From an uncultured Croceitalea sp. (lineage in GTDB: Bacteria > Bacteroidota > Bacteroidia > Flavobacteriales > Flavobacteriaceae): 53,925 nucleotides of DNA. The DNA is taken from positions 1 through 53,925 of the forward strand of contig CALEYA010000018.1 in NCBI GenBank assembly GCA_937926215.1, written 5' to 3'. The notes beneath the pieces are model-generated. The model saw nothing but the letters and a program-made list of their open reading frames with translations. It was not told the origin of the DNA and searched no databases. Made by a program: the position numbers and the translations under genes. Positions 9,469 through 19,270 of the stretch are shown here, piece by piece (positions within the stretch are counted from its first letter, which is position 1; each line of letters starts with the position of its first letter).

Positions 9469-10581
9469 TTAGTTGACGCTTGCCTTTATGGCTTCAAAAA
9501 ATTGGTCAAAAAGATAATCAGCATCGTGCGGTCCGGGACTTGCTTCTGGATGGTACTGCACGGAGAATACGTTCTTATACTTCATTTTGATACCAGCTAC
9601 CGTACCGTCGTTCAAATGGGTATGGGTTACTTCCAAATCCGGATGTGCTTCCGTCTCTTCCCTATTGACCGCAAAACCATGGTTTTGAGAGGTAATTTCA
9701 CCCTTGCCCGTCATGATGTTTAAAATGGGGTGATTGATACCCCTATGTCCATGGTGCATTTTATAGGTAGATATGCCGTTGGCCAATGCCAATACCTGAT
9801 GCCCCAAACATATCCCAAAAAGAGGTTTGCTCTCCTTTAAGATTTCTTGGGTGGTGCTAATGGCTTCTTTTAACGGTTCTGGATCACCGGGTCCATTGGA
9901 AATAAAATAGGCATCCGGATTCCAATCCGCCATTTCCTTTTTAGTGGCGTTGTAGGGAAACACTTTGATATACGCATCACGCTTGGCCAAGTTTCTCAAA
10001 ATGTTCCTTTTGATCCCTATATCCAGTGCCGCGATCTTATAAGTCGCGTCTTCTTCCCCATAGAAGTAGGGTTCTTTGGTAGATACCTTGGAGGCCAGTT
10101 CCAATCCTTTCATACTAGGTACCTTGGCCAACTCTTTCTTTAGGGCATCAACTTCATCGACCCTAGAGGAAATAACGGCGTTCATTGCACCATTATCCCT
10201 AATATAGCTTACCAAGGCACGGGTATCCACATCGGATATGGCGAACAAGTCATTTTTCTCCAAAAACTCCAACAAGCTGGAATCTGCACTGGGCCTAGAG
10301 TGGTTGTAGCTAAAATTCTTTACGATAAGACCGGATATTTTTATGGAATCCGACTCTACTTCATCTAAATTGGTGCCGTAATTTCCAATATGTGCATTGG
10401 TAGTCACCATTAACTGTCCGTAATACGAGGGATCGGTAAAAATCTCTTGATACCCGGTCATCCCTGTATTGAAACATACTTCCCCAAAGGCGGTTCCTTG
10501 CCTATCCCCTACGGATTTTCCGTAAAAAATGGTTCCATCCTCTAATACTAAAAGCGCTTTTTTTCTTGTTTGGTATTTCAT
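9469..10581 (-). CDS. carA: carbamoyl-phosphate synthase small (glutaminase) subunit
   Basis: A 370-residue subunit that releases ammonia from glutamine for carbamoyl phosphate synthesis (pyrimidine and arginine pathways). The N-terminal CPSase_sm domain shows LVLEDGTIFYGKSVG, EVCFNTGMTGYQEIFTDPSY and HIGNYG. The class I glutamine amidotransferase domain has FGICLGHQVLALA with the catalytic Cys, and VQYHPEASPGPHD with the His and Glu of the triad. I chose the ATG at 10581 (MKYQTRKKALL) over the track's start ten codons upstream. The large subunit carB is not in the window. The gene follows rplQ and its terminator by about 30 bases. Confidence 0.96.
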   Translation of the reverse strand: MKYQTRKKALLVLEDGTIFYGKSVGDRQGTAFGEVCFNTGMTGYQEIFTDPSYYGQLMVTTNAHIGNYGTNLDEVESDSIKISGLIVKNFSYNHSRPSADSSLLEFLEKNDLFAISDVDTRALVSYIRDNGAMNAVISSRVDEVDALKKELAKVPSMKGLELASKVSTKEPYFYGEEDATYKIAALDIGIKRNILRNLAKRDAYIKVFPYNATKKEMADWNPDAYFISNGPGDPEPLKEAISTTQEILKESKPLFGICLGHQVLALANGISTYKMHHGHRGINHPILNIMTGKGEITSQNHGFAVNREETEAHPDLEVTHTHLNDGTVAGIKMKYKNVFSVQYHPEASPGPHDADYLFDQFFEAIKASVN

Positions 10582-10611
10582 TCCCACGATTAAAATTTCA
10601 CAAAAAAACAT

Positions 10612-10641
10612 AAAAAAAGGATACGTTTTAGCGTATCCTTT
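10612..10641 (-). terminator. intrinsic terminator ending the ribosomal protein cluster
   Basis: On the minus strand, AAAGGATACG and CGTATCCTTT form a perfect 10-bp stem with a 6-base loop, and the T-run extends to seven residues. It lies 28 bases after the rplQ stop and before carA. Confidence 0.88.
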
Positions 10642-10669
10642 ATTCTATTATAAACTAGTAATTAACATC

Positions 10670-11167
10670 TTATTCTTCAGAATCATCAGTTGTTGTTTCA
10701 GCTACCGGTGCGGTCTCAGCAGGTTTGCTTTTGCCCCTTCTGCTTCTTCTGGTCGTTTTCTTCTTAGGCTTGTCCGCATTGTACACCTCATTGAAGTCTA
10801 CAAGTTCGATCAAGGCCATATCGGCGTTATCCCCAAGACGATTACCCAACTTTATGATTCTGGTATATCCCCCTGGTCTGTCCCCTATTTTTTCAGCTAC
10901 GGTCCCGAACAATTCCGTTACCGCTTCTTTACTTCTAAGGTTACTAAAAACAACACGACGGTTATGGGTTCCCTTTTCCGTTGTTTGGTTGTTCTCAACC
11001 TTGGCCTTTGTAATCAATGGTTCTACAAACCGCTTTAACGCTTTGGCTTTTGCCACTGTAGTATTGATTCTTTTATGTTCAATTAAGGAAGAAGCCATAT
11101 TGGCCAACATTGCTTTTCTATGCGCTGCCTTTCTACCTAAGTGATTGAATTTTTTTCCGTGTCTCAT
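10670..11167 (-). CDS. rplQ: 50S ribosomal protein L17 (bL17)
   Basis: 165 residues. The core [34 protein letters not shown] is the classic L17 start, a 23S rRNA-binding protein near the exit tunnel. The C-terminus carries a Lys/Arg-rich then Ala/Thr/Glu-rich tail ([14 protein letters not shown] to TTDDSEE) that makes it longer than the ~127-residue E. coli form; such tails are common in Bacteroidota. It is the last gene of the alpha operon, 62 bases after rpoA. Confidence 0.97.
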   Translation of the reverse strand: MRHGKKFNHLGRKAAHRKAMLANMASSLIEHKRINTTVAKAKALKRFVEPLITKAKVENNQTTEKGTHNRRVVFSNLRSKEAVTELFGTVAEKIGDRPGGYTRIIKLGNRLGDNADMALIELVDFNEVYNADKPKKKTTRRSRRGKSKPAETAPVAETTTDDSEE

Positions 11168-11229
11168 CTTCTATTTTTATCATCTTGCTACCAAATCCCA
11201 GTAATTAGCGGGAGAGCAAAATATGATTA

Positions 11230-12222
11230 CTAATCTTTATCTAATTTATATTTTGCCAAATCCATACCAAATTGAAGTCCTTTGTTGATTACCAACTCTT
11301 CCAATTCAGTCAAGGATTTTTTACCGAAGTTTCTAAACTTCATTAAGTCGTTCTTATTGAAAGAAACCAAATCCCCTAAGGTATCGACTTCTGCTGCTTT
11401 CAAACAGTTCAACGCACGTACGGATAGATCCATATCCACCAATTTGGTCTTTAACAACTGGCGCATGTGCAAGGATTCCTCATCGTAGGTTTCCGTTTGG
11501 GCAATTTCGTCCGCTTCTAAGGTAATGCGCTCATCGGAGAACAACATAAAGTGGTGTATCAAAACCTTGGCTGCTTCCGTCAATGCATCTTTAGGATGTA
11601 TGGAACCATCGGTTACGATTTCAAAAACCAATTTTTCATAATCGGTCTTTTGCTCTACCCTAAAGTTCTCAATGCTGTACTTTACATTTTTTATAGGCGT
11701 ATACACGGAATCAACGGCAATGCTCCCAAGTGGTGCATTGGATTTTTTGTTTTCTTCCGCAGGTACATAACCACGACCTTTTTCAATAATAATTTCCATA
11801 TTGATGGCCACTTTGGAATCCATATTACAGATAACCAAATCTGGGTTCAATACTTGGTAACCAGAAATGAATTTCTGGAAGTCACCGGCCGTTAATTGGC
11901 TTTTACCACTTACGGAAATGGAAACCGTTTCTGTCTCAACATCTTCTATCTGTCTTTTGAACCTTACTTGTTTTAGGTTCAAAATCATTTCGGTAACGTC
12001 TTCTACAACACCGGGGATCACGGAAAACTCGTGCTCCACTCCGTCCATTCTTACCGAGGTTATTGCAAAACCTTCCAAGGAGGAAAGTAATACTCTACGC
12101 AATGCGTTCCCAACAGTTAATCCATAACCAGGTTCCAAGGGGCGAAATTCAAATTTCCCCTCGAAATCTGTTGAGTCAATCATTATAACTTTATCGGGCT
12201 TCTGAAAATTTAGTAATGCCAT
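11230..12222 (-). CDS. rpoA: RNA polymerase alpha subunit
   Basis: 330 residues. The N-terminal dimerisation domain shows [26 protein letters not shown] and [16 protein letters not shown]. After a linker, the C-terminal domain ([43 protein letters not shown]) provides the helix-hairpin-helix contact with UP elements and activators. Length and organisation are normal. It lies 17 bases downstream of rpsD. Confidence 0.98.
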   Translation of the reverse strand: MALLNFQKPDKVIMIDSTDFEGKFEFRPLEPGYGLTVGNALRRVLLSSLEGFAITSVRMDGVEHEFSVIPGVVEDVTEMILNLKQVRFKRQIEDVETETVSISVSGKSQLTAGDFQKFISGYQVLNPDLVICNMDSKVAINMEIIIEKGRGYVPAEENKKSNAPLGSIAVDSVYTPIKNVKYSIENFRVEQKTDYEKLVFEIVTDGSIHPKDALTEAAKVLIHHFMLFSDERITLEADEIAQTETYDEESLHMRQLLKTKLVDMDLSVRALNCLKAAEVDTLGDLVSFNKNDLMKFRNFGKKSLTELEELVINKGLQFGMDLAKYKLDKD

Positions 12223-12239
12223 GTGGATTAGTGTTGTTT

Positions 12240-12845
12240 TTATTTAGAATATAACTCGACGATCAATTGCTCTTTGATGTTCTCTGGAATCTGAAGTCTT
12301 TCTGGAACGGCTATAAAAGTACCTTCCTTCTTCTCACTGTTCCAAGTAATCCACTCATATACACTGCTATTGTTGTCCAATGAATCATTGATAGCTTGTA
12401 CCGATTTGGATTTTTCCCTAACACCAACAACGTCACCGGCTTTTAAGGAGTAAGATGGTATGTTGACCAACTCCCCATTGACCGTAATGTGTCTGTGCGA
12501 TACCAGTTGTCTTGCACCTCTCCTTGAAGGGGAAATGCCCATTCTGTAAACCACGTTGTCCAAACGGCATTCACAAAGTTGTAAAAGCACTTCACCGGTT
12601 ACACCATCTTTTCTTTTGGCATTAGCGAACAGGTTTCTAAACTGACGCTCCAAAATACCATAGGTGTACTTGGCTTTTTGCTTCTCCATTAACTGGATTG
12701 CATATTCTGATTTTTTACCACGGCGACGGTTGTTACCGTGCTGACCCGGAGGGTAATTCTTTTTTTCGAAGGCCTTGTCGTCCCCGAATATCGCTTCACC
12801 GAATTTACGGGCGATTTTTGATTTTGGTCCTGTATATCTTGCCAT
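12240..12845 (-). CDS. rpsD: 30S ribosomal protein S4 (uS4)
   Basis: 201 residues. [17 protein letters not shown] is the Bacteroidota-type start, and the S4 RNA-binding domain ([25 protein letters not shown]) follows. It is a primary 16S binder and in many bacteria the translational repressor of the alpha operon. The 102-base spacer to rpsK is one of the longest in the cluster and contains small dyads (CGC-TTAG-GCG and AAGG-ATAAG-CCTT on the minus strand), so a leader is possible but not shown. Confidence 0.98.
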   Translation of the reverse strand: MARYTGPKSKIARKFGEAIFGDDKAFEKKNYPPGQHGNNRRRGKKSEYAIQLMEKQKAKYTYGILERQFRNLFANAKRKDGVTGEVLLQLCECRLDNVVYRMGISPSRRGARQLVSHRHITVNGELVNIPSYSLKAGDVVGVREKSKSVQAINDSLDNNSSVYEWITWNSEKKEGTFIAVPERLQIPENIKEQLIVELYSK

Positions 12846-12947
12846 CTTCTTGTTTTAGGAAAGTGTGATTATGAATTAAGGCTTATCCTTCGATAATCTA
12901 TAGTACACCTTCAGTGAAAATCCGCCTAAGCGAACCGTTATGATTAA

Positions 12948-13340
12948 TTAAACTCTTCTTCTTTTAGGTGGTCTACAACCGTTGTGCGGCATTGGCGTTA
13001 CATCAATGATTTCCGTAACTTCAATCCCTGAGTTGTGTAAGGTCCTAATTGCGGACTCCCTACCATTACCTGGTCCTTTTACATAGACCTTTACTTTACG
13101 CAGTCCTGCTTCATGGGCAACCTTGGCACAATCCTCCGCCGCTACTTGGGCAGCATATGGCGTGTTCTTTTTAGAACCCCTGAACCCCTGCTTTCCCGCA
13201 GAAGACCAAGAGATAACATCACCCTTCTTATTGGTCAAAGAAATAATGATGTTGTTAAAAGATGCCGTAATATGTGCTTCCCCGTTGGAATCAACGACTA
13301 CTTTGCGCTTTTTTGTTGCTTTGCTATTTGCCTTTGCCAT
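12948..13340 (-). CDS. rpsK: 30S ribosomal protein S11 (uS11)
   Basis: 130 residues, with the conserved blocks [40 protein letters not shown] and the C-terminal [19 protein letters not shown]. It is a platform protein contacting the 3' end region of 16S rRNA. The 97-base spacer to rpsM carries a 14-base-period direct repeat (see repeat entry). Confidence 0.98.
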   Translation of the reverse strand: MAKANSKATKKRKVVVDSNGEAHITASFNNIIISLTNKKGDVISWSSAGKQGFRGSKKNTPYAAQVAAEDCAKVAHEAGLRKVKVYVKGPGNGRESAIRTLHNSGIEVTEIIDVTPMPHNGCRPPKRRRV

Positions 13341-13352
13341 ATTCTTAGTTTG

Positions 13353-13376
13353 TAGTTGTTAGTGTATAGTTGTTAG
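13353..13376 (+). repeat. direct repeat in the rpsM-rpsK spacer
   Basis: TAGTTGTTAG occurs twice (13353-13362 and 13367-13376), separated by TGTA. In mRNA sense this puts CTAACAACTA units just upstream of the rpsK start. The infA leader carries a similar AACAAC-rich run in the same position. Confidence 0.6.
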
Positions 13377-13437
13377 AATCCTAAACATTGCTATTTCAAA
13401 CAGATTCATCTAACAGCAGACTACCAATGACTATTTA

Positions 13438-13812
13438 TTATTTAGTCGCCTTTTTCTTGTTGGCAACCGTTTTACGTTTTCCTTTTCTTGTCCTAGAGTT
13501 GTTCTTGGTACGTTGCCCCCTTAAAGGCAATCCAGATCTGTGGCGGATACCTCGGTAACAGCCTATGTCCATCAAACGTTTGATGTTCAACTGCGTTTCT
13601 GAACGAAGCTCACCTTCAATAGTGTATGAAGCTACGGCATCACGAATCTTACCTATTTCATCGTCATTCCACTCCGTGACCTTTTTATCCTCACTAACGC
13701 CGGATTTCTCTAAAATCTCTTTGGCACGGCTCTTACCTACTCCGAAGATATAAGTAAGTGCAATTACACCACGCTTTTGTTTTGGTATGTCTACCCCTGC
13801 AATTCTAGCCAT
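13438..13812 (-). CDS. rpsM: 30S ribosomal protein S13 (uS13)
   Basis: 124 residues. [26 protein letters not shown] is the family start, followed by the helix-two-turns-helix region and the C-terminal [21 protein letters not shown] tail that reaches the decoding-centre tRNAs. The start codon is 2 bases after the rpmJ stop. Confidence 0.98.
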   Translation of the reverse strand: MARIAGVDIPKQKRGVIALTYIFGVGKSRAKEILEKSGVSEDKKVTEWNDDEIGKIRDAVASYTIEGELRSETQLNIKRLMDIGCYRGIRHRSGLPLRGQRTKNNSRTRKGKRKTVANKKKATK

Positions 13813-13814
13813 AA

Positions 13815-13931
13815 CTACCCTTGTCTTTGTTTAAATCTAGGATTCTTTTTGTTGATTACGTATAATCTGCCTTTTCTGCGAACAATCTTGCAGTCAGCAC
13901 TTCTTTTCTTTATTGATGCTCTTACCTTCAT
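13815..13931 (-). CDS. rpmJ: 50S ribosomal protein L36 (bL36)
   Basis: A 38-residue gene too short for the ORF track, found by translating the gap between infA and rpsM. The product begins [20 protein letters not shown] and ends NPRFKQRQG. It occupies its normal position in the spc/alpha region, with gaps of 1 and 2 bases to its neighbours. Only one of the four zinc-ligand positions of the classical L36 remains (C14), so this is the zinc-independent form usual in Bacteroidota. Confidence 0.96.
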   Translation of the reverse strand: MKVRASIKKRSADCKIVRRKGRLYVINKKNPRFKQRQG

Positions 13932-13932
13932 C

Positions 13933-14148
13933 TTAGTATCTATATGTAATTCTTGCTTTGGTCAAATCATAAGGGCTCATTTCAAGTTTAACCTTGTCCC
14001 CTGGAAGTAGCTTAATGTAGTGCATACGCATCTTTCCAGAGATATGAGCAGTCACCACGTGACCGTTCTCCAATTCAACACGAAACATTGCATTTGACAA
14101 TGCTTCGATTATTGATCCATCTTGTTCTATTGCTGGCTGCTTTGCCAT
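13933..14148 (-). CDS. infA: translation initiation factor IF-1
   Basis: 71 residues forming one S1/OB-fold domain: [47 protein letters not shown]-1 binds the 30S A site during initiation. The position between secY and rpmJ is conserved. The 88-base spacer to secY contains AACAAC-rich repeats next to the start codon and a TTGTCA/TGACAA dyad (14196-14216). Confidence 0.98.
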   Translation of the reverse strand: MAKQPAIEQDGSIIEALSNAMFRVELENGHVVTAHISGKMRMHYIKLLPGDKVKLEMSPYDLTKARITYRY

Positions 14149-14236
14149 ATTACTTAGTTATTTGTTGTTCGTTGTTGGTTTCCAGTGATACCCTATTGTC
14201 ATCATACTACTGACAACCATCAACAGCAAACTAATT

Positions 14237-15586
14237 TTATGCTACTTTCCTATTTTTCCCGGTTTTCATCAAACCGTCGTAATGCCTATTTAACAAATAC
14301 GAATTCACTTGTTGTACGGTATCAATGGCAACCCCTACCATAATCAATAAAGAGGTACCTCCGTAAAACAATGCCCATCCCGCTTGCACGTCCATCAACT
14401 TGACCACAACAGCTGGCAATACTGCCAACAATGCCAAGAAAACAGAACCTGGGAAGGTTATCAATGACATGATTTTATCCAAATAATCACCGGTTTCCTT
14501 ACCGGGTCTAATACCAGGAATAAACCCACCACTTCTTTTTAAATCGTCCGCCATTTTGTTCGTAGGAACAGTAATGGCCGTATAGAAATAGGTAAAAATG
14601 ATAATCAGGACAGCAAACAAAATATTATAAGCCAAGCCAAATATATCCGAAAAATTTACCTGCATCCATTGTCCAAAAGCCGTATCCTTCACAAAACCTG
14701 CACTACCTATAAGTCCGGGAACGAACATAATAGCCTGTGCAAAGATTATCGGCATTACACCAGAGGCGTTCAACTTTAACGGAATGTACTGACGCGAGCC
14801 CATTACGTTTTTCTCATATCCTCCAGAAGCCGTCCTTCTGGCATATTGTACCGGTATCTGACGGATAGCCATTACCAAAAGTACACTGGCCAAAATTACC
14901 AAGAACCAAATAATCAACTCGATTAAGATGAACATTAACCCACCGGTATTGTTGGTTGTTCTTGAAACAAATTCCTGAACAAAGGATTGTGGCATTGTAG
15001 CTATAATACCGATCATGATCAGTAAGGAAATACCGTTACCAATACCTTTATCGGTAATCTTCTCGCCCAGCCACATCGCAAAGACACAACCTGTAACCAA
15101 AATGATTACTGCCGGCACGATAAAATTCAAACCTTTACCTAAGATAAATGCACTATCTGGAACCCCTAAAGCACCTAAACCATACAAATATGCCGGTGCT
15201 TGAACGATACAAATGGCGATCGTCAACCAACGGGTAATCTGGTTTTTGGTTTTTCTTCCGCTCTCCCCTTCTTTATCCAATTTCTGCAAATACGGAATAG
15301 CGATACTCATTAACTGCACTACAATGGATGCAGAGATGTAAGGCATGATCCCCAAAGCAAAAACAGAAGCATTGGCAAATGCACCGCCGGTAAACGCGTT
15401 TAAAATTCCCAAAATACCATCTCCTGCATTTGCAGAAAGACTGGCCAATTGAGCTGTATCAATACCTGGAAGCACTACTTGCGCGCCAAAACGGTAGACA
15501 AGCAATAAGAGCAACGTCATTAAAATACGTTCCCTCAATTCTTGAATTTTCCAAATATTGGATATAGTCTCAATAAACTTCTTCAT
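14237..15586 (-). CDS. secY: protein translocase subunit SecY
   Basis: 449 residues with ten predicted membrane segments, the channel of the Sec translocon in the inner membrane. Typical blocks are ILMTLLLLLVYRFGAQVVLPGID at TM1, GIMPYISASIVVQL in TM2, KITDKGIGNGISLLIMIGI, and the C-terminal FIPGIRPGKETGDYLDKIM with the cytoplasmic loop that contacts the ribosome. It lies 12 bases after rplO, as usual at the end of the spc operon. Confidence 0.98.
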   Translation of the reverse strand: MKKFIETISNIWKIQELRERILMTLLLLLVYRFGAQVVLPGIDTAQLASLSANAGDGILGILNAFTGGAFANASVFALGIMPYISASIVVQLMSIAIPYLQKLDKEGESGRKTKNQITRWLTIAICIVQAPAYLYGLGALGVPDSAFILGKGLNFIVPAVIILVTGCVFAMWLGEKITDKGIGNGISLLIMIGIIATMPQSFVQEFVSRTTNNTGGLMFILIELIIWFLVILASVLLVMAIRQIPVQYARRTASGGYEKNVMGSRQYIPLKLNASGVMPIIFAQAIMFVPGLIGSAGFVKDTAFGQWMQVNFSDIFGLAYNILFAVLIIIFTYFYTAITVPTNKMADDLKRSGGFIPGIRPGKETGDYLDKIMSLITFPGSVFLALLAVLPAVVVKLMDVQAGWALFYGGTSLLIMVGVAIDTVQQVNSYLLNRHYDGLMKTGKNRKVA

Positions 15587-15598
15587 AATATACCAGTA

Positions 15599-16051
15599 TT
15601 ATAAACTTATTGCTTCACCACCTGCTGCCTCAATAGCCGCTTTGGCAGAAGCACTAAATTTATGGGCCGAAACCTTTAGTTTGGCTTTTAATTCGCCGTC
15701 ACCTAAAATCTTTACCAATTCATTTTTTCTAACCAATCTGTTTTCCACCAAAACATCAAAAGAGATATCCCCTTTAATTTTTTTGCTGTCTACCAAGGTT
15801 TGCAATTTATCCAAATTGATCGCTTGGTATTCTTTACGATTGATATTTTTAAAACCAAATTTTGGAACACGTCTTTGCAAAGGCATTTGACCACCCTCAA
15901 ATCCGATTTTCTTGGAATAACCCGATCTTGACTTAGCTCCTTTATGTCCTCTTGCAGCAGTACCGCCTTTCCCTGAACCCTGTCCACGGCCAAGACGTTT
16001 ACCATCTCGGTTTACTGCTCCTTCTGCTGGTTTTAGATTACTTAAATCCAT
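15599..16051 (-). CDS. rplO: 50S ribosomal protein L15 (uL15)
   Basis: 150 residues. The start MDLSNLKPAEGAVNRDGKRLGRG leads into the glycine-rich GSGKGGTAARGHKGAKSRSG segment that threads into 23S rRNA, then FEGGQMPLQRRVPKFGF. Late-assembly 50S protein. Spacing to rpmD is 12 bases. Confidence 0.98.
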   Translation of the reverse strand: MDLSNLKPAEGAVNRDGKRLGRGQGSGKGGTAARGHKGAKSRSGYSKKIGFEGGQMPLQRRVPKFGFKNINRKEYQAINLDKLQTLVDSKKIKGDISFDVLVENRLVRKNELVKILGDGELKAKLKVSAHKFSASAKAAIEAAGGEAISL

Positions 16052-16063
16052 CTTATTGTTGCT

Positions 16064-16243
16064 TTAAGCTTCCTCTGTGGAAACCAAGTGTTCTACTTTT
16101 TTTATCATCCCTAGGATATTTGGCGTTGCATCGTGTTCCACAACATGTCCAATTTTCCTTAGTCCCAAAGCCTCAAGAGTCCTTTTCTGGTTCTGAGGTC
16201 TCTTAATGGCACTCTTTAATTGTTTCACCTTAATCTTCGCCAT
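16064..16243 (-). CDS. rpmD: 50S ribosomal protein L30 (uL30)
   Basis: 59 residues (MAKIKVKQLKSAIKRPQNQK to EHLVSTEEA), the short bacterial ferredoxin-like form. The track starts one codon earlier at a GTG; the ATG at 16243 gives the standard MAKIKV start and a 6-base gap after rpsE. Confidence 0.96.
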   Translation of the reverse strand: MAKIKVKQLKSAIKRPQNQKRTLEALGLRKIGHVVEHDATPNILGMIKKVEHLVSTEEA

Positions 16244-16249
16244 CACTTA

Positions 16250-16774
16250 TTATCCTTTAAAAACTTTTTCTAAACTAACGCCTCTTTCTTTAGCTACCGT
16301 TCCTGCATCCCTCAATTGTAATAAAGCATCAAAAGTTGCTTTTACCACGTTATGCGGGTTAGAGGAACCTTGGGATTTTGAAAGTACATCATGCACCCCA
16401 ACCGCTTCAAGTACCGCACGTACGGCTCCACCTGCGATTACCCCTGTACCTTGTGATGCAGGCTTTATAAATACCCTAGCACCACCAAATTTTCCTTTTT
16501 GCTCATGGGGCAAAGTAGCTTTGGTCAAAGGAATCCTCACCAAATTTTTCTTAGCATCCTCAATAGCTTTGGCTATTGCCGTAGCTACCTCTTTGGATTT
16601 ACCAAGGCCATGGCCTACAACACCGTTCTCATCACCAACAACAACAATTGCGGAAAAACCAAAAGCCCTACCACCTTTTGTTACTTTGGTAACACGTTGT
16701 ACACCAACAAGTCTGTCCTTTAATTCTAAACCGCCCGGTTTAACTATTTCTACGTTTTTATAATTCTGGTACAT
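16250..16774 (-). CDS. rpsE: 30S ribosomal protein S5 (uS5)
   Basis: 174 residues. The N-terminal double-stranded-RNA-binding fold ([32 protein letters not shown]) and C-terminal domain ([32 protein letters not shown]) are complete. The protein affects decoding fidelity at the 30S shoulder. It is 6 bases downstream of rplR. Confidence 0.98.
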   Translation of the reverse strand: MYQNYKNVEIVKPGGLELKDRLVGVQRVTKVTKGGRAFGFSAIVVVGDENGVVGHGLGKSKEVATAIAKAIEDAKKNLVRIPLTKATLPHEQKGKFGGARVFIKPASQGTGVIAGGAVRAVLEAVGVHDVLSKSQGSSNPHNVVKATFDALLQLRDAGTVAKERGVSLEKVFKG

Positions 16775-16780
16775 ATTGAT

Positions 16781-17134
16781 TTAGAATTTTAGTCCTGCTT
16801 CTCTGGCACCTTCTGCCAATGATTTTACTCTACCATGATATAAGTTTCCACCCCTGTCAAAAGCAACGGTTTCTACCCCTGCATTTTTAGCTTTCTCTGC
16901 AATGGCTTTACCAACTGCATTGGCAACCTCGGTCTTGGTTCCCTTGGCATCAATATCTTTATCCCTAGAAGATGCGGCCGCCAATGTTTTTCCATTAACG
17001 TCATCTATCAATTGGGCATATATTTCTTTATTACTTCGGAATACAGACAAACGAGGTCTTGTTTCTGTTCCAGCAGAAATCTTTCTAATCCTCCTTCTGA
17101 TTCGTAATCTTCTATTGGTTTTGGACAATCCCAT
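16781..17134 (-). CDS. rplR: 50S ribosomal protein L18 (uL18)
   Basis: 117 residues. Conserved blocks are [67 protein letters not shown]. It binds 5S rRNA in the central protuberance. The basic N-terminus ([17 protein letters not shown]) is normal. Confidence 0.98.
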   Translation of the reverse strand: MGLSKTNRRLRIRRRIRKISAGTETRPRLSVFRSNKEIYAQLIDDVNGKTLAAASSRDKDIDAKGTKTEVANAVGKAIAEKAKNAGVETVAFDRGGNLYHGRVKSLAEGAREAGLKF

Positions 17135-17146
17135 AATTCCTTATTA

Positions 17147-17689
17147 TTAAGCTGATTTACCTGCTTTTCTTCTGATTTGCTCCCCAACGAACCTGATCCC
17201 TTTTCCTTTGTAAGGTTCCGGCTTGCGGAAAGCTCTGATTTTTGCCGCTACTTGGCCTACTAGTTGTTTATCGTGGGAAGTTAACTTCACGATAGGATTT
17301 TTACCTTTCTCAGAGATTGTTTCGATCTTCACCTCTGGCGCAACATCCATTACAATATTGTGAGAGAAACCTAAGGCCAAATCCAATTTTTGTCCTTGGT
17401 TGCTTGCCCTGTAACCAACACCTACTAACTCCAATTCTTTGGTCCATCCTTTGGAAACCCCTTCTACCATATTCAAAAACAAAGACCTATACAATCCATG
17501 TTTTGACTTGCTCTCTTTGGAATCCGATGGTCTTTTGACCATAATGTTTCCATCTTCCATAGCTACTTCTACCGCAGAAAATTCTTGTGTCAACTCTCCT
17601 AGCTTACCTTTAACGGTAACCACGCCTTCGTTGATTTCTACAGTAACTCCTTCTGGAACTGAAATTGGATTATTACCTATTCTAGACAT
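17147..17689 (-). CDS. rplF: 50S ribosomal protein L6 (uL6)
   Basis: 180 residues built of two duplicated alpha-beta domains: MSRIGNNPISVPEGVTVEI and VKGKLGELTQEF first, then LELVGVGYRASNQGQKLDLALGFSH and the signature PEPYKGKGIRFVGE. It sits at the base of the L7/L12 stalk near the sarcin-ricin loop. Confidence 0.98.
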   Translation of the reverse strand: MSRIGNNPISVPEGVTVEINEGVVTVKGKLGELTQEFSAVEVAMEDGNIMVKRPSDSKESKSKHGLYRSLFLNMVEGVSKGWTKELELVGVGYRASNQGQKLDLALGFSHNIVMDVAPEVKIETISEKGKNPIVKLTSHDKQLVGQVAAKIRAFRKPEPYKGKGIRFVGEQIRRKAGKSA

Positions 17690-17709
17690 TTCCTAAACTT
17701 TACTCTTTA

Positions 17710-18108
17710 TTAATATACGTAGCACAATACTTCACCACCTACGTTCTCCAGCTTGGCCTGCTTGCTTGTCATTACCCCATGCGAGGTGGAGACAATGGCT
17801 ACACCTAAACCGTTCAATACCCTTGGTAAGTCTTCCATACCGGTGTATTTTCTAAGACCAGGCTTACTCACACGCTGTAATTTTTTAATTACCGGCGCCT
17901 TTGTAAACTTATCGTATTTCAAAGCTATCTTGATATTTCCCTGTACGGAGTCATCTTCAAATTTGTAGCTAAGGATGTATCCCTGGTCAAACAAAATTTT
18001 TGTCATCTCCTTTTTAAGGTTGGATGCCGGAATACTCACGACTCTATGACCAGCTCTACTGGCATTACGAATTCGCGTTAAATAATCTGATATTGGATCT
18101 GTAAGCAT
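17710..18108 (-). CDS. rpsH: 30S ribosomal protein S8 (uS8)
   Basis: 132 residues. MLTDPISDYLTRIRNASRAGH is the standard start, and STSHGVMTSKQAKLENVGGEVLCYVY is the C-terminal 16S-binding signature. In E. coli S8 represses the spc operon by binding near the rplE start; nothing clear is visible there here. Confidence 0.98.
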   Translation of the reverse strand: MLTDPISDYLTRIRNASRAGHRVVSIPASNLKKEMTKILFDQGYILSYKFEDDSVQGNIKIALKYDKFTKAPVIKKLQRVSKPGLRKYTGMEDLPRVLNGLGVAIVSTSHGVMTSKQAKLENVGGEVLCYVY

Positions 18109-18130
18109 TTCTACTACTCTTTAATTCTGT

Positions 18131-18400
18131 TTACCAACTTGCTTTTTTCACACCAGGTATCAATCCTTGGTTGGCCATTTCCCTAAACGTAACCCTAGAT
18201 AAACCAAACGTTCTCATATACCCTCTTGGTCTACCCGTTAACTTACAACGGTTGCGCATTCTTACCGGAGAAGCATTCTTAGGAAGCTTTTGTAAAGCCT
18301 CATAATCGCCTGCTTCTTTTAAAGCTTTGCGCTTCGCTGCATATTTTGCTACTGTTTTTGCCCTTTTTCTTTCACGGGCTTTCATTGATTCTTTAGCCAT
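18131..18400 (-). CDS. rpsN: 30S ribosomal protein S14 (uS14), zinc-free form
   Basis: 89 residues ([52 protein letters not shown]). The length and the lack of paired CxxC motifs identify the zinc-independent long form. It lies 2 bases after rplE. Confidence 0.98.
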   Translation of the reverse strand: MAKESMKARERKRAKTVAKYAAKRKALKEAGDYEALQKLPKNASPVRMRNRCKLTGRPRGYMRTFGLSRVTFREMANQGLIPGVKKASW

Positions 18401-18402
18401 AC

Positions 18403-18951
18403 TTATTTTTTAAAGGGAATCCCTAATTGGGTTAACAATGATTTTGCTTCTTTATCTGTCTCGGCAGAAGTCACAAAAGTGATGTCCATACCGTTGATTC
18501 TGTTTATCCTATCGATATTGATTTCAGGAAAGATAATCTGCTCGGTAACCCCTAAGCTGTAATTTCCCCTACCGTCAAATCCTGTTGCTCGTACACCTTG
18601 GAAATCACGTACCCTTGGAAGTGCCATAGTAATCAAACGGTCCAAGAACTCATACATGCGCTCCCCACGTAGGGTTACTTTGGCCCCAATGGGCATCCCT
18701 TTTCGAAGTTTGAACGCAGCAACGTCTTTTTTGGACATTGTAGCTACCGCTTTTTGACCGGTAATATTGCTCAATTCTTCCACGGCGTGGTCGATTAATT
18801 TTTTGTCGGCTACCGCTGCACCAACACCTCTACTTACTACAATTTTCTGTAGTTTAGGCACCTGCATCACGTTTTTATAACCAAACTCTTCTGAAAGCGC
18901 TTTGATAACACGCTCCTTATACTCTTGCTTTAATCTTGGAATGTAACTCAT
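18403..18951 (-). CDS. rplE: 50S ribosomal protein L5 (uL5)
   Basis: 182 residues: [59 protein letters not shown]. It binds 5S rRNA and contacts the P-site tRNA. Spacing of 2 bases on both sides shows tight cotranscription with rplX and rpsN. Confidence 0.98.
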   Translation of the reverse strand: MSYIPRLKQEYKERVIKALSEEFGYKNVMQVPKLQKIVVSRGVGAAVADKKLIDHAVEELSNITGQKAVATMSKKDVAAFKLRKGMPIGAKVTLRGERMYEFLDRLITMALPRVRDFQGVRATGFDGRGNYSLGVTEQIIFPEINIDRINRINGMDITFVTSAETDKEAKSLLTQLGIPFKK

Positions 18952-18953
18952 AA

Positions 18954-19265
18954 CTAGATTATTTCACCGGATTTTTTAGAAACCCTTACTTTTTTACCAT
19001 CTCTAACTTCATAACCAACCCTTGCTGCTTCCCCTTTGGAATCAACAAGTGCCAAATTTGAAATATGGATAGGCGCTTCTTTCTTTACTATACCACCTTG
19101 GGGATTGTTGGCACTTGGCTTTTCATGCTTGGAAACCAAATTAGTACCTTCTACGATGGCCTTATTCTTTTCCGCATCAACCCGGACTACCTTACCTTCA
19201 GAACCTTTATGGTCCCCTGCGGTAACCCTAACCGTGTCCCCTGTTTTTATTTTCAACTTTATCAT
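18954..19265 (-). CDS. rplX: 50S ribosomal protein L24 (uL24)
   Basis: 103 residues with an N-terminal KOW motif ([26 protein letters not shown]). The ATG at 19265 ([10 protein letters not shown]) is the family start; the track's start seven codons earlier uses the spacer. It is a primary 50S assembly protein. The 92-base gap to rplN contains tandem short repeats. Confidence 0.96.
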   Translation of the reverse strand: MIKLKIKTGDTVRVTAGDHKGSEGKVVRVDAEKNKAIVEGTNLVSKHEKPSANNPQGGIVKKEAPIHISNLALVDSKGEAARVGYEVRDGKKVRVSKKSGEII

Positions 19266-19270
19266 CTCTG

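Noticed and set aside
10529-11038. 169-residue plus-strand ORF
   Set aside because: It is antisense to rplQ and the start of carA and crosses their terminator; it has no recognisable protein features.
14196-14216. TTGTCA/TGACAA dyad in the secY-infA spacer as a regulatory RNA
   Set aside because: A 6-bp stem with a 9-base loop in a repeat-rich spacer; chance or repeat drift explains it as well.
16244-16246. GTG one codon upstream of rpmD
   Set aside because: The following ATG gives the family-typical MAKIKV start.
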